From: DASVCZ01 sp036381335
GTDB lineage: Bacteria; Patescibacteriota; Microgenomatia; UBA1400; PJMF01
Assembly (NCBI GenBank): GCA_036381335.1
Contig: DASVCZ010000054.1
Span: 1-15,048 of the forward strand
DNA length: 15,048 nucleotides
Reading direction: 5' to 3'
Shown: positions 6,127-12,617 of the stretch, one piece after another
How positions within the stretch are numbered: position 1 is the first letter of the stretch
Layout of the letters: each line of letters opens with the position of its first letter
Translations under genes and position numbers: made by a program
Notes under the pieces: generated by a model
What the model saw: the letters and a program-made list of their open reading frames with translations, nothing else
Told to the model about the DNA's origin: nothing
Database searches by the model: none

Positions 6127-6816
6127 TTACTTACTCATATAAGTTTGAATAAGAACCTTAGCATACTTATTTCCAGCATATTTAATCAATGGTACTCCTA
6201 AAATTAGAAGTAACAAGTAAGTAACAGTGGTAACAATTGATAAGTTAAGTGCAGTTGAAGAAGGAAAAGTTTTTGAAAAAATATAAACATTAAACACTGA
6301 GGTTATAAAACCCCAAATCGCCCCACCTACTGTATTTCTTATGAACCCATACTCATAGTTATGCTGTAATAATAACTCTGAACCTCTAGTTTTATCCCTA
6401 ATAAGAGAAATAATTTCAACTATCCTTTGTTTAGCCCCAATATAATTATTAGTTTCCTCACTTGCACTAAAAAAGTTTAATCCAAAATCTTTTTTTACTT
6501 TTTTATTAAGTAAATCTTTATACTCCATAGAGTACTTCATACTGCCACAGAGTAGTAGCTGAGTTGTAGGCATGTTTTCCTCATCGCAAAAAATCTCATC
6601 TTCTATTAGCTTTCCAATAAACCTATTTAACTGTGAATACAAATAGATTAAAGCTGCCCCAATGGAAAACTCACCTGCTAGCCTAAGCAAAATAATCGAC
6701 TGTATAAATCCAGACAACAGTGTGTTTAGGTAAAAGTAGTAGAGTACTACAATAGGCAGTGCGGTAATCAAAGCTGGGAATAATCGAGCGACAATAGTGT
6801 ACTGCGTATATTTCAT
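6127..6816 (-). CDS. Four-helix membrane protein of the LexA-MBL operon
   Basis: The 229-residue protein has two N-terminal membrane helices (about 10-30 and 36-60), a soluble middle (about 62-157) and two more helices (about 162-183 and 190-214). The middle carries distinctive blocks: MPTTQLLLCG at 82-91, GAKQRIVEIISLIRD at 127-141 and LLLQHNYEYGFIRN at 148-161. These look like the conserved core of a defined family, but I cannot name it. The topology of a soluble centre between helix pairs resembles membrane-disrupting effectors of bacterial conflict systems; that is an inference. Its ATG directly follows the TAA of the hydrolase gene (TAAATG), so translation is coupled. It lies last in the operon, the usual place for the regulated effector. 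Confidence 0.75.
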   Translation of the reverse strand: MKYTQYTIVARLFPALITALPIVVLYYFYLNTLLSGFIQSIILLRLAGEFSIGAALIYLYSQLNRFIGKLIEDEIFCDEENMPTTQLLLCGSMKYSMEYKDLLNKKVKKDFGLNFFSASEETNNYIGAKQRIVEIISLIRDKTRGSELLLQHNYEYGFIRNTVGGAIWGFITSVFNVYIFSKTFPSSTALNLSIVTTVTYLLLLILGVPLIKYAGNKYAKVLIQTYMSK

Positions 6817-7887
6817 TTAGCTCTCCACCTGGGAATAAAAATCTAGTACTGAAGCTGCTGACCAGTTTGGCCGTTCGGGAGCATTATTATGATGACGAAT
6901 AGTATTTCCTTTAGTTGCAATGGGTTTAAAGCCTCTCCTATGTAGTGCGTTAACTACTTTCCTTGAAGGATGTTTTGGATCTCCATCTGCACAGGCAGAG
7001 ATCATGGCAGTTTTTGCGGCTAAAGAATTTAAAATTTCGCTGTCTATATTATGTTTGCTACCATGATGTGGCATTTGGATTAGTGATAAGTCATTAAGTA
7101 AAATGCCTGATGCAGTGGAATAAGCAAGTGCATTTTTAATAGCATCAACCCCAGCATCACCCGTAAATAAAACTTTTCGTCCTTCAAAGTTAAACAAAAT
7201 TATAGAACTAGAATTATTTTCAGCACTAGTTTTCTTATGCGTGTTATCTAGTGTTTCTGTTGATGGGTCAATAGTTTCTGCTACCCACTCAACCGCTTCC
7301 TGTGCTTTTCGAACTACGGTTTGCAGTGCTGATTCGACCATTTGTTCTAGTGATTTTGGAGTGCCTCGAAATTCTGGTAACAGACCTTTATAGTATTCTC
7401 TATTAGGACCAAGAACATGCATTGTGCCGTCAAAACCTGTTAGCCCAGCAAAGGGCTCAAAAATTTTAATTTGTTTGCTTTCGGCTAGCTCTTCTAAGTT
7501 TTTTGCATGTTGAAGAGACTTCTCAATCTTTTTTTCTAATCGACCAACAGTAAGACTTTCATTTTTGAATAGGTTGAGGATCTCATCTGTATGCAGCCAG
7601 GGGCGATGCATAACTAGATTTGCAACTCTCATATTATTGACAACTTCGTAAAGCCCACAAGCATGATCTGCATCTGGATGCGTAGAAATTACTGCATCGA
7701 TGAGATCAGTTTGATAAAACTGTTGAATATGCGAGCATAGCGCCTCGCCCGACTTTTGAGTTCCCCCATCAATTACCACAATAGTTTGTTCATCTCTAGA
7801 TCCGTATAAATTACCAAACCTCAATGCAATAGCATCCCCACTTTTAGATGCATCACCCACGGCTAAAAAATCAATCTCATAACCCAT
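6817..7887 (-). CDS. ComEC-like metallo-beta-lactamase-fold hydrolase
   Basis: The 356-residue protein is a soluble MBL-fold hydrolase close to the C-terminal domain of ComEC/Rec2. The metal motif THPDADH is at 69-75. Further blocks are ENNSSSI at 223-229, FTGDAG at 241-246, PHHGSKHN at 273-280 and DPKHPS at 303-308. About 60 residues (170-225) form a helical, charged insertion between the motif halves. It lacks the competence membrane domain, so it is not a DNA channel; nuclease or phosphodiesterase activity is likely but the substrate is unknown. ATG 7887 is chosen because GAGGAG lies 4 nt upstream; it overlaps the end of the lexA-like gene by 11 nt. A TTG at 7899 is less likely. Confidence 0.85.
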   Translation of the reverse strand: MGYEIDFLAVGDASKSGDAIALRFGNLYGSRDEQTIVVIDGGTQKSGEALCSHIQQFYQTDLIDAVISTHPDADHACGLYEVVNNMRVANLVMHRPWLHTDEILNLFKNESLTVGRLEKKIEKSLQHAKNLEELAESKQIKIFEPFAGLTGFDGTMHVLGPNREYYKGLLPEFRGTPKSLEQMVESALQTVVRKAQEAVEWVAETIDPSTETLDNTHKKTSAENNSSSIILFNFEGRKVLFTGDAGVDAIKNALAYSTASGILLNDLSLIQMPHHGSKHNIDSEILNSLAAKTAMISACADGDPKHPSRKVVNALHRRGFKPIATKGNTIRHHNNAPERPNWSAASVLDFYSQVES

Positions 7888-8503
7888 GATGCTCCTCAAT
7901 TGTAAGTTTAATAACTTTCACTACTTTGCCTTGAATTGAAAAATCTTCACGAAGAATGATCAGTTTATGATTGGGATTCATGGATTTCGGAACCAATGCT
8001 ACATAATCTTCACCTCGTTGAAGAACTTTAATCGTTGCAGAATCATCAATAAGAGCAACCACTTTTTCGCCATTATCAGCGTGAGGCTGGCTCTTAATTA
8101 GGACTAAATCTCCATCATCTATACCAGCCAAGTTCATTGAATCGCCTTGAGCCTTAAGATAGAAGTAATTAGTTTTATCACCATGCAAAAGTGAAGTATC
8201 AGTTGGAACATATCCTTGGATATTTTCCACAGCTAGAATAGGTCGCCCACAGGCAGCTGCACCTACTATAGGGACGTTGAAAGTTGTTTCTGATGTCTCA
8301 ACTAGCTGAATACCCCGCTTTTGCGGAGTTCTTATTATATATCCCGCATCTTCAAGAGATACAATTGATCGCTGGACAGATGTCAGCGATTTATAACCAA
8401 ACTGAGACTTAATTTCCTCAAGAGTAGGCGATTCATCATTAGATCGAATGTATTCTCTCAGAAAAGTAAGAATGGCTTGGTCTTTGGGAGTCAAAGGATT
8501 CAT
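7877..8503 (-). CDS. lexA: LexA-family self-cleaving transcriptional repressor
   Basis: The 208-residue protein has the full LexA layout. Residues 1-68 form the winged helix-turn-helix (LTPKDQAILTFLREYI, then SPTLEEIKSQFG and LTSVQRSIVSLEDAGYI). The peptidase S24 domain follows. The scissile bond aligns with Cys85-Gly86 (GAAACGRP), where E. coli LexA has Ala-Gly; UmuD also cuts at Cys-Gly. The catalytic pair is Ser122 (GDSM) and Lys159 (TIKVL). It should repress target promoters until RecA filaments trigger self-cleavage. ATG 8503 is preferred over a GTG at 8509 because an extended -10 ends 7 nt before it. A palindrome overlaps the promoter. As it heads an operon with a hydrolase and a membrane protein, it may be a dedicated regulator rather than the global SOS LexA. 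Confidence 0.85.
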   Translation of the reverse strand: MNPLTPKDQAILTFLREYIRSNDESPTLEEIKSQFGYKSLTSVQRSIVSLEDAGYIIRTPQKRGIQLVETSETTFNVPIVGAAACGRPILAVENIQGYVPTDTSLLHGDKTNYFYLKAQGDSMNLAGIDDGDLVLIKSQPHADNGEKVVALIDDSATIKVLQRGEDYVALVPKSMNPNHKLIILREDFSIQGKVVKVIKLTIEEHHGL

Positions 8504-8510
8504 ACACACT

Positions 8511-8519
8511 ATTGTAACA
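8511..8519 (-). promoter_or_regulatory. Extended -10 promoter of the lexA-like operon
   Basis: TGTTACAAT on the minus strand, 7 nt before ATG 8503, so the mRNA should be leaderless. The TG part is shared with the palindrome at 8517-8529. Confidence 0.6.
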
Positions 8520-8529
8520 CATTATGTGT
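8517..8529. promoter_or_regulatory. Candidate operator of the LexA-like repressor
   Basis: ACACAT-T-ATGTGT is a perfect 6-bp palindrome with a one-base centre, overlapping the upstream edge of the extended -10. A second half-like copy, ATTATGTG, occurs at 8532-8539, 11 bases after the first (8521-8528). Binding here would block the operon's own promoter, the usual autoregulation of LexA-type proteins. The sequence does not match the E. coli or Bacillus LexA boxes, but boxes vary between phyla. Confidence 0.5.
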
Positions 8530-8633
8530 AAATTATGTGAATAACCTTGAGTGGGCTAAAAAAGTTCATTGTGGGTAACTCAAAAAACAAGACACTTCCT
8601 TTTTATAGTGTCCGATTTGTCCCATTTTTAGAG

Positions 8634-8639
8634 TATAAT
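8634..8639 (+). promoter_or_regulatory. -10 element of the tRNA gene
   Basis: TATAAT on the plus strand, 13 nt before the first base of the tRNA. The expected start site near 8646 gives a short 5' leader for RNase P. It suggests that the unusual tRNA gene is, or recently was, transcribed. Confidence 0.5.
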
Positions 8640-8652
8640 ATCTGGAGAAAGA

Positions 8653-8753
8653 GTCTTCATAGTTCAACGGATAGAACGGGGCTCTGCTTAAGGTCATAAT
8701 CTAGTTGTGACTTTAACAAAGCTCAAGTGGTGGTTCGATTCCACCTGAAGACA
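8653..8753 (+). tRNA. tRNA gene interrupted in the anticodon loop by a 29-nt hairpin
   Basis: The acceptor arms GTCTTCA (8653-8659) and TGAAGAC (8746-8752) pair perfectly, with discriminator A8753. The D arm is GTTC/GAAC, and the T arm is GGTGG, TTCGATT, CCACC (8729-8745). A full anticodon stem forms only between GGGCT (8679-8683) and AGCTC (8720-8724), leaving a 36-nt loop instead of 7. Within it TTAAGGTCA (8688-8696) pairs with TGACTTTAA (8708-8716). Removing 8688-8716 leaves the loop CTGCCAA with anticodon GCC (Gly); other cut points would give GCT or GAC/AAC. The body, with A after GG in the D loop, A73 and U2-A71, looks more like bacterial tRNA-Arg than tRNA-Gly. CCA is not encoded. It may be an interrupted functional gene or a pseudogene; identity is unresolved. 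Confidence 0.75.
8688..8716 (+). other. Hairpin insertion in the tRNA anticodon loop
   Basis: A 9-bp stem with one G-U pair, TTAAGGTCA against TGACTTTAA, closes an 11-nt loop. It lies between the four bases CTGC and the three bases CAA that together make a normal 7-nt anticodon loop. The position resembles that of archaeal and eukaryotic tRNA introns, but bacteria lack the matching splicing endonuclease and the insertion is too short for a group I intron. I see no second copy in the window. Confidence 0.55.
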
Positions 8754-9442
8754 CTGTCGTTATAACGACGCACTGGTTCCAGACCCGGGTGCTCCGCATC
8801 TTCAATACAAATATACCTCGGCGTCAGCGCCGTAAAGCTTCCAGGATTTAGATACCCATCGTTGGGCAAAAAATTAAGAATATGGGTATGCCCAAAAATG
8901 TAAAAGACATTGGGGTGACCAGCTCTAACTTTGCGGACATATACTTGCAGTTTTTTATCCCCGATCTGATCAAAATATTTTTCGATTCTGGCTGTCAGTT
9001 GACCAAATCGTGTTCCCTCAACTTCGTGCTGTTTGATCCAGACATTGAGCGAAGTAATCCAGGCTGGCGGAAAAAGTGCTGCCGAATTGGTAATGATACT
9101 TTGATGGACCAAATGACCATGTTGGATTTTATACAGATACTTTCCAACCTTAAGATCGTGATGGAGAGTTTGGGTAACGGAAAAAAGCGATACCCGATCA
9201 TCGCATAAATGTTCAGGATCATGATTGCCATAAATATAGATAGTGTTCTTTTTCTTAAAAAGCGGAAAGAGTTGCTTCCATTTTGAGTTAACAAAAGCGT
9301 CAAAGGACACTAAGAATCCATCCCAAAAATCTCCATTAATGATGACTTGGTCAGCTGACTCTATCATCTTTTTCAAAGCCTGATATAGCTGAGGCTCAAA
9401 CTTGTCAGTTAAGTGGGTGTCGGAGAAAACGGCTATTTGCAT
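8723..9442 (-). CDS. Calcineurin-like metallophosphoesterase
   Basis: The 239-residue protein has every block of the two-metal phosphoesterase fold in order: SDTHL with Asp8 and His10, NGDFWDG with Asp38, YGNHD with Asn73 and His74, QHGHL with His108 and His110, and FGHTH with His185 and His187. The pattern is close to LpxH-like and other lipid- or nucleotide-cleaving members. It lacks a signal peptide, so it acts in the cytosol. The gene overlaps the preceding glycosyltransferase gene by 10 nt, which suggests a role in the same glycan or glycolipid pathway, such as removal of a phosphate group. The last ten codons run antisense into the 3' part of the tRNA gene, so the C-terminal VFRWNRTTT tail is probably not conserved. 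Confidence 0.88.
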   Translation of the reverse strand: MQIAVFSDTHLTDKFEPQLYQALKKMIESADQVIINGDFWDGFLVSFDAFVNSKWKQLFPLFKKKNTIYIYGNHDPEHLCDDRVSLFSVTQTLHHDLKVGKYLYKIQHGHLVHQSIITNSAALFPPAWITSLNVWIKQHEVEGTRFGQLTARIEKYFDQIGDKKLQVYVRKVRAGHPNVFYIFGHTHILNFLPNDGYLNPGSFTALTPRYICIEDAEHPGLEPVRRYNDSVFRWNRTTT

Positions 9443-10386
9443 ATGCCTACCAGAGTTCCACTCATGACCGCTCCGTCACTTACAATCTGTAACACCGGCA
9501 GCCAGTACCAACCTTCATCTGAGTAACGAATATTTTTGGCAATAGACCAGGCTGCATAGACACTTAAAAAAAATAACCACATCACAATTGCTACTCCGTT
9601 CAGTTCGTTTGCTACCAACCACCCAGTGGCAATTAATAATACTAAGTAACGACCAAAAATTAATCCCACTTTTGGTCGCCAATTACCACTCTGGGCATCA
9701 CCCCGGGCAAATCTAAAAATAGTTTTGGCAAATTGGTGTAAGGTTGTAGGCGGCAGCCAAGTAACTTTGGCTTTGTCAGTAAAGAAAATTATTTTTTGGT
9801 GGCGTTTTGTTTCCAGATCTCGAATTTTATTGGCAAAAGCATAATCCTCGTTATCACTTAAGCTCGTATTGAACTTACCTACTGCTTGCCACACGGATCG
9901 ATGGAGCATCATTGACCTAGTAGCTGGCAAAAAATCATCGGGATTAACTCGCTCGGGCATGACTAAAAAATATGGCACCACCGCTGCCTCAAAGGACGAT
10001 TTCGGCTCAGCCTGATAATATCCAGCAATGACTACTTGATCGCTTTTGACTTCTTTTTTAGCCCCCTCTGCTTTAGCGCCCAACTCCTCTAACCACTGGC
10101 GTTCGGGAATACACCCGGCATCGGTGATAGCTATCCATTCATGGGTGGCCTGTTCAATAGCGTAGTTTCTGCCTAGACTCCGATTACCCTTTTTTTGAAA
10201 AACCTTTAAAGAAAATGGCTGTCGTTTTTTGCTGGCCGCTTTTAAGATGTCAAAGGTCTTGTCCATGGAACCACCGTCCACAATCACAACTTCGTCAGGC
10301 ACTTTAGTTTGCTTTGATAACGCCATTAACAACGCTTCCATCGTCTGCGCTTCATTTAAAACCGTGATGATAACCGACGTTTTCAT
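9433..10386 (-). CDS. GT2-family glycosyltransferase with C-terminal membrane helices
   Basis: The 317-residue protein begins with the GT-A fold of family 2: SVIITVLNEA at 4-13, VIVDGGSMDKT at 34-44, and ITDAGC at 87-92, which serves as the metal/nucleotide-sugar DxD equivalent. The acceptor-side NEDYAF motif lies at 179-184. After the catalytic part, three hydrophobic helices (about 241-260, 264-284 and 297-315) anchor it in the membrane. It should move a sugar from a nucleotide donor to a lipid-linked or membrane acceptor. ATG 10386 is preferred: it lies 2 nt after the TAA of the upstream glycosyltransferase gene, whereas a GTG at 10407 would overlap that gene by 19 nt. Donor and acceptor cannot be told from the sequence. 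Confidence 0.88.
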   Translation of the reverse strand: MKTSVIITVLNEAQTMEALLMALSKQTKVPDEVVIVDGGSMDKTFDILKAASKKRQPFSLKVFQKKGNRSLGRNYAIEQATHEWIAITDAGCIPERQWLEELGAKAEGAKKEVKSDQVVIAGYYQAEPKSSFEAAVVPYFLVMPERVNPDDFLPATRSMMLHRSVWQAVGKFNTSLSDNEDYAFANKIRDLETKRHQKIIFFTDKAKVTWLPPTTLHQFAKTIFRFARGDAQSGNWRPKVGLIFGRYLVLLIATGWLVANELNGVAIVMWLFFLSVYAAWSIAKNIRYSDEGWYWLPVLQIVSDGAVMSGTLVGICK

Positions 10387-10388
10387 AC

Positions 10389-11426
10389 TTATTTTTTTGC
10401 TTTCCACAGCTCTCTATATACCGCAGCCAACTTAGCCCACGTCTGTTGGGCGGCCCATTTTTGAGCTGCAGGGGGCAGGTGAGTGTCAGCTTTAAGACTA
10501 TGACTAATGTCTCTCGGGTGCTCTGCCATCGCAATCCACTGGGCGAAAGGCGCGAGCTGGAGATAATCGCGCTGGAGATCATTAGTATACTGAGCGATCA
10601 CCGGCACACCAGCGGCCAAGGCTTCTAAAATAGATAAATACCGCGAAGCAAAAGCCAGGTCGTACTGGGAGTAGTTGATCGCAGCTTGATCGACAAATCC
10701 ATGAAAAGTGACTGGCAAAGAATATTTTTTGACAAAGCGTTCAGCGGTTGGCCTCAGGCCACCATCGCCATAGACATCTAACTTGATGCTCTTACCCTCT
10801 GCCTTCAAGATTTTAACGGCTTCCAAGTACTTGATAATGCCATTATCAGCCTCTAACCGACCAATAAAGATAAGTTTTTTAGCCTTTAACGTTGTGTCTT
10901 TTTTTCTTTTAACTGGCTGCTTTTTACTTTCGACTGCACCATGCGAAACCAAAGTGGGAGTAATGCCGTACCATTTTTTCTGAAAAGCACCGATAGCTAT
11001 GCTACCAGCCGTCAATCGGGCCGCCACCTGGCGCCAAAAGACATGATTCCATTTCGGGAGTTGATTGCCCTCATACCCATGAAAAGTCATAAAGAGCTGA
11101 CGACGAGGCAGGAAAGGTAACAAGGGGATCAGCCACCAGAAAATATCGTGGATGTGAATGATGTCGGCACTCATCAACAGTTGGAGATGCTGCCAGATCT
11201 GTGACCATACAGAAAGTTTAGCGTGTGGCTTAGCTGGCAAGCGATAGATAGTCACACCTTCGTGAGTTTCTGTTAACGGCAATGTAGGATCGTGCTGAAT
11301 GGTAATGACAGAAAGAGACAGGTTAGGATGGCTTTTCAACAGTTCCCGGTTCACCTGCTGCAAATGTGTTTCCACCCCCCCGATGTGAGGCCAGTAGTAA
11401 GGAGTAAGGTGAACAACCTTGCGCAT
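10389..11426 (-). CDS. GT4-family glycosyltransferase
   Basis: The 345-residue protein is a GT-B fold enzyme of family 4. The N-terminal domain shows YWPHIGGVETHL at 11-22 and a DIIHIHD strand at 88-94. The C-terminal domain has LIFIGRLEADNGI at 185-197 and the nucleotide-binding SILEALAAGVPVIA at 265-278, whose Glu268 corresponds to the donor-binding glutamate. It is soluble and probably works at the inner face of the membrane. It is the first gene of the three-gene glycan operon and has an extended -10 7 nt before its start. Base composition is clearly richer in G+C than that of the flanking hypothetical genes. Confidence 0.9.
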   Translation of the reverse strand: MRKVVHLTPYYWPHIGGVETHLQQVNRELLKSHPNLSLSVITIQHDPTLPLTETHEGVTIYRLPAKPHAKLSVWSQIWQHLQLLMSADIIHIHDIFWWLIPLLPFLPRRQLFMTFHGYEGNQLPKWNHVFWRQVAARLTAGSIAIGAFQKKWYGITPTLVSHGAVESKKQPVKRKKDTTLKAKKLIFIGRLEADNGIIKYLEAVKILKAEGKSIKLDVYGDGGLRPTAERFVKKYSLPVTFHGFVDQAAINYSQYDLAFASRYLSILEALAAGVPVIAQYTNDLQRDYLQLAPFAQWIAMAEHPRDISHSLKADTHLPPAAQKWAAQQTWAKLAAVYRELWKAKK

Positions 11427-11433
11427 AGTGCTT

Positions 11434-11442
11434 ACTATATCA
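11434..11442 (-). promoter_or_regulatory. Extended -10 promoter of the glycosyltransferase operon
   Basis: TGATATAGT on the minus strand, 7 nt before ATG 11426, giving a leaderless mRNA. No Shine-Dalgarno lies between it and the start. Confidence 0.5.
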
Positions 11443-11459
11443 TGGAGAGAGAGAAATGC

Positions 11460-12062
11460 TTATCGAGTAAACCACTGCTGAAACCAACCGATAACACTTG
11501 GGACTATTCGTTTCCACCAGACAGGCTGTGTCTCCTCAGTAGTCATCTCAACTTCAGCAGTAGCTGAGGGCGATGGCTCGAGCGATGGCGTTGGCTCGGA
11601 ACTTGGCGAAGGTGAAACTTCAGGTGAAGGGCTAGGAACAGGTGACTTGACAGGGGCTACTTTGGCTAAACCAGTGCCATAGACATCCATGTGACTCAGG
11701 TTACCGCTACAATTTTTATCAACGTTATTTCTAATGACTGTTACGGTTTGAGTACCAATACCCTTAACGGTGAAACAACCGTAAAAAAATGTTTTGTCTT
11801 CTGTCACGGGTCCATTGTGGAGTGATTTAGTAGTGAAAAAACATACTCCAGTCACCACACCTCCTGGAGGCGCTGTATACGTCATCTCCGTCTCAGTCCC
11901 CGCAAAGTGATCGGTAATCGGAGCATCTCCACAAGGGTAGCCAGGCCAGCGAGCGTGAAATTTATAACCCGGAGCCACTTCCTCGGCTGAAACAGTGTTT
12001 ATTAAGGGAACTAAGAGGAAACAAAAAATTAAAATAATTACGAGACGGAACATTTTATGCAC
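11460..12062 (-). CDS. Secreted protein with Cys-containing domain and Pro-Ser linker
   Basis: The 200-residue protein starts with a signal peptide (residues 1-26: LVIILIFCFLLVPLI core, cleavage likely after VSA). A compact domain at 27-135 holds four cysteines (44, 74, 96 and 118), enough for two disulfides, and is rich in Gly, Thr and beta-prone residues. Residues 139-168 form a Pro-Ser-Glu linker of the PSPSPEVSPSP type, common in exported CPR proteins. The C-terminus (182-200) is an aromatic, basic segment with WWKR and GWFQQWF that could sit on a membrane. GTG 12062 is favoured because AGAGGA lies 5 nt upstream; the ATG three codons later is too far away. The role is unknown, possibly surface attachment. 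Confidence 0.75.
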   Translation of the reverse strand: MHKMFRLVIILIFCFLLVPLINTVSAEEVAPGYKFHARWPGYPCGDAPITDHFAGTETEMTYTAPPGGVVTGVCFFTTKSLHNGPVTEDKTFFYGCFTVKGIGTQTVTVIRNNVDKNCSGNLSHMDVYGTGLAKVAPVKSPVPSPSPEVSPSPSSEPTPSLEPSPSATAEVEMTTEETQPVWWKRIVPSVIGWFQQWFTR

Positions 12063-12067
12063 GGTTA

Positions 12068-12073
12068 TCCTCT
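12068..12073 (-). promoter_or_regulatory. Ribosome binding site deciding a GTG start
   Basis: AGAGGA on the minus strand sits 5 nt before GTG 12062 but 14 nt before ATG 12053, so it supports the GTG as the start of the secreted protein. Confidence 0.55.
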
Positions 12074-12085
12074 TTTCTGTGATTT

Positions 12086-12616
12086 TTAAGTAAGTCTAAA
12101 AAGCATTGGTAGGGCTAAAGCTACAAAAATAGCATAGATTGCATCAAACCAAAAAAATTGCAATAAGTTCACAATCTTAAACAACCAAGAAAATAGTAAT
12201 GCCAAAAGATTTAATGGAGTACTTTTGTGTAATCGCTTCGTTTCCGCTACTAACACGTCCATATCATGATTACTAGGGAAAGCATGCATTCCTGACGAAA
12301 GACCAATCCAGACTAATGGTAACGCAACCAAGGGGTTTTTGCTTAATAAAAACATTGGAAAAGCAACAAAAGTTAGTAGCGAACAAAGTAAAGTATTAAC
12401 TAATAATGGACCCACTGAAATAAGGAGACTATCTTTTAAATTTGTAGGTTGTCCGTGAATAACATAACCAGCCTTTCCCCCAAAATCAAACTGATAGTAC
12501 TTAACAGCGTATACCGGCACCCCTGCTAAGTCAGCAAAAAAACGATGAGCAATTTCATGGATAATAATTCCGGGAAAGGTAAGCGCTGAAATAACAAAGC
12601 CTGGAATAATTATCAT
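12086..12616 (-). CDS. Integral membrane zincin with HEIAH motif
   Basis: The 176-residue protein has a zinc-binding HEIAH motif at 20-24 inside an N-terminal hydrophobic helix. A GYVIHG segment lies at 50-55, and a distal SSGMHAFPSNHDMDVL block at 107-122 could supply the third metal ligand (Asp118 or Asp120). Further hydrophobic helices lie around 62-90, 94-110 and 135-172. The pattern resembles DUF3267-like and related small intramembrane metalloproteases found in CPR bacteria and archaea. It probably cleaves or handles membrane or exported proteins. It starts 1 nt after the stop of the TPR gene and ends 23 nt before the secreted-protein gene, so the three likely form one unit. The protease activity is inferred from the motif only. 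Confidence 0.75.
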   Translation of the reverse strand: MIIIPGFVISALTFPGIIIHEIAHRFFADLAGVPVYAVKYYQFDFGGKAGYVIHGQPTNLKDSLLISVGPLLVNTLLCSLLTFVAFPMFLLSKNPLVALPLVWIGLSSGMHAFPSNHDMDVLVAETKRLHKSTPLNLLALLFSWLFKIVNLLQFFWFDAIYAIFVALALPMLFRLT

Positions 12617-12617
12617 A

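Noticed and set aside
8653..8753. Class II tRNA (Ser) or tRNA-Sec with a long variable arm
   Set aside because: That reading leaves a G-G mismatch in the anticodon stem (GGGCT with AGGTC) and an unpaired 33-nt variable region. tRNA-Sec would need a longer acceptor and D stem and a TCA anticodon.
8653..8760. tRNA as attachment site of an integrated element
   Set aside because: No integrase gene and no second copy of the tRNA 3' end as a direct repeat were found in the window.
8882..9208. Plus-strand 108-codon frame
   Set aside because: It lies entirely antisense to the phosphoesterase, whose catalytic motifs prove the minus frame.
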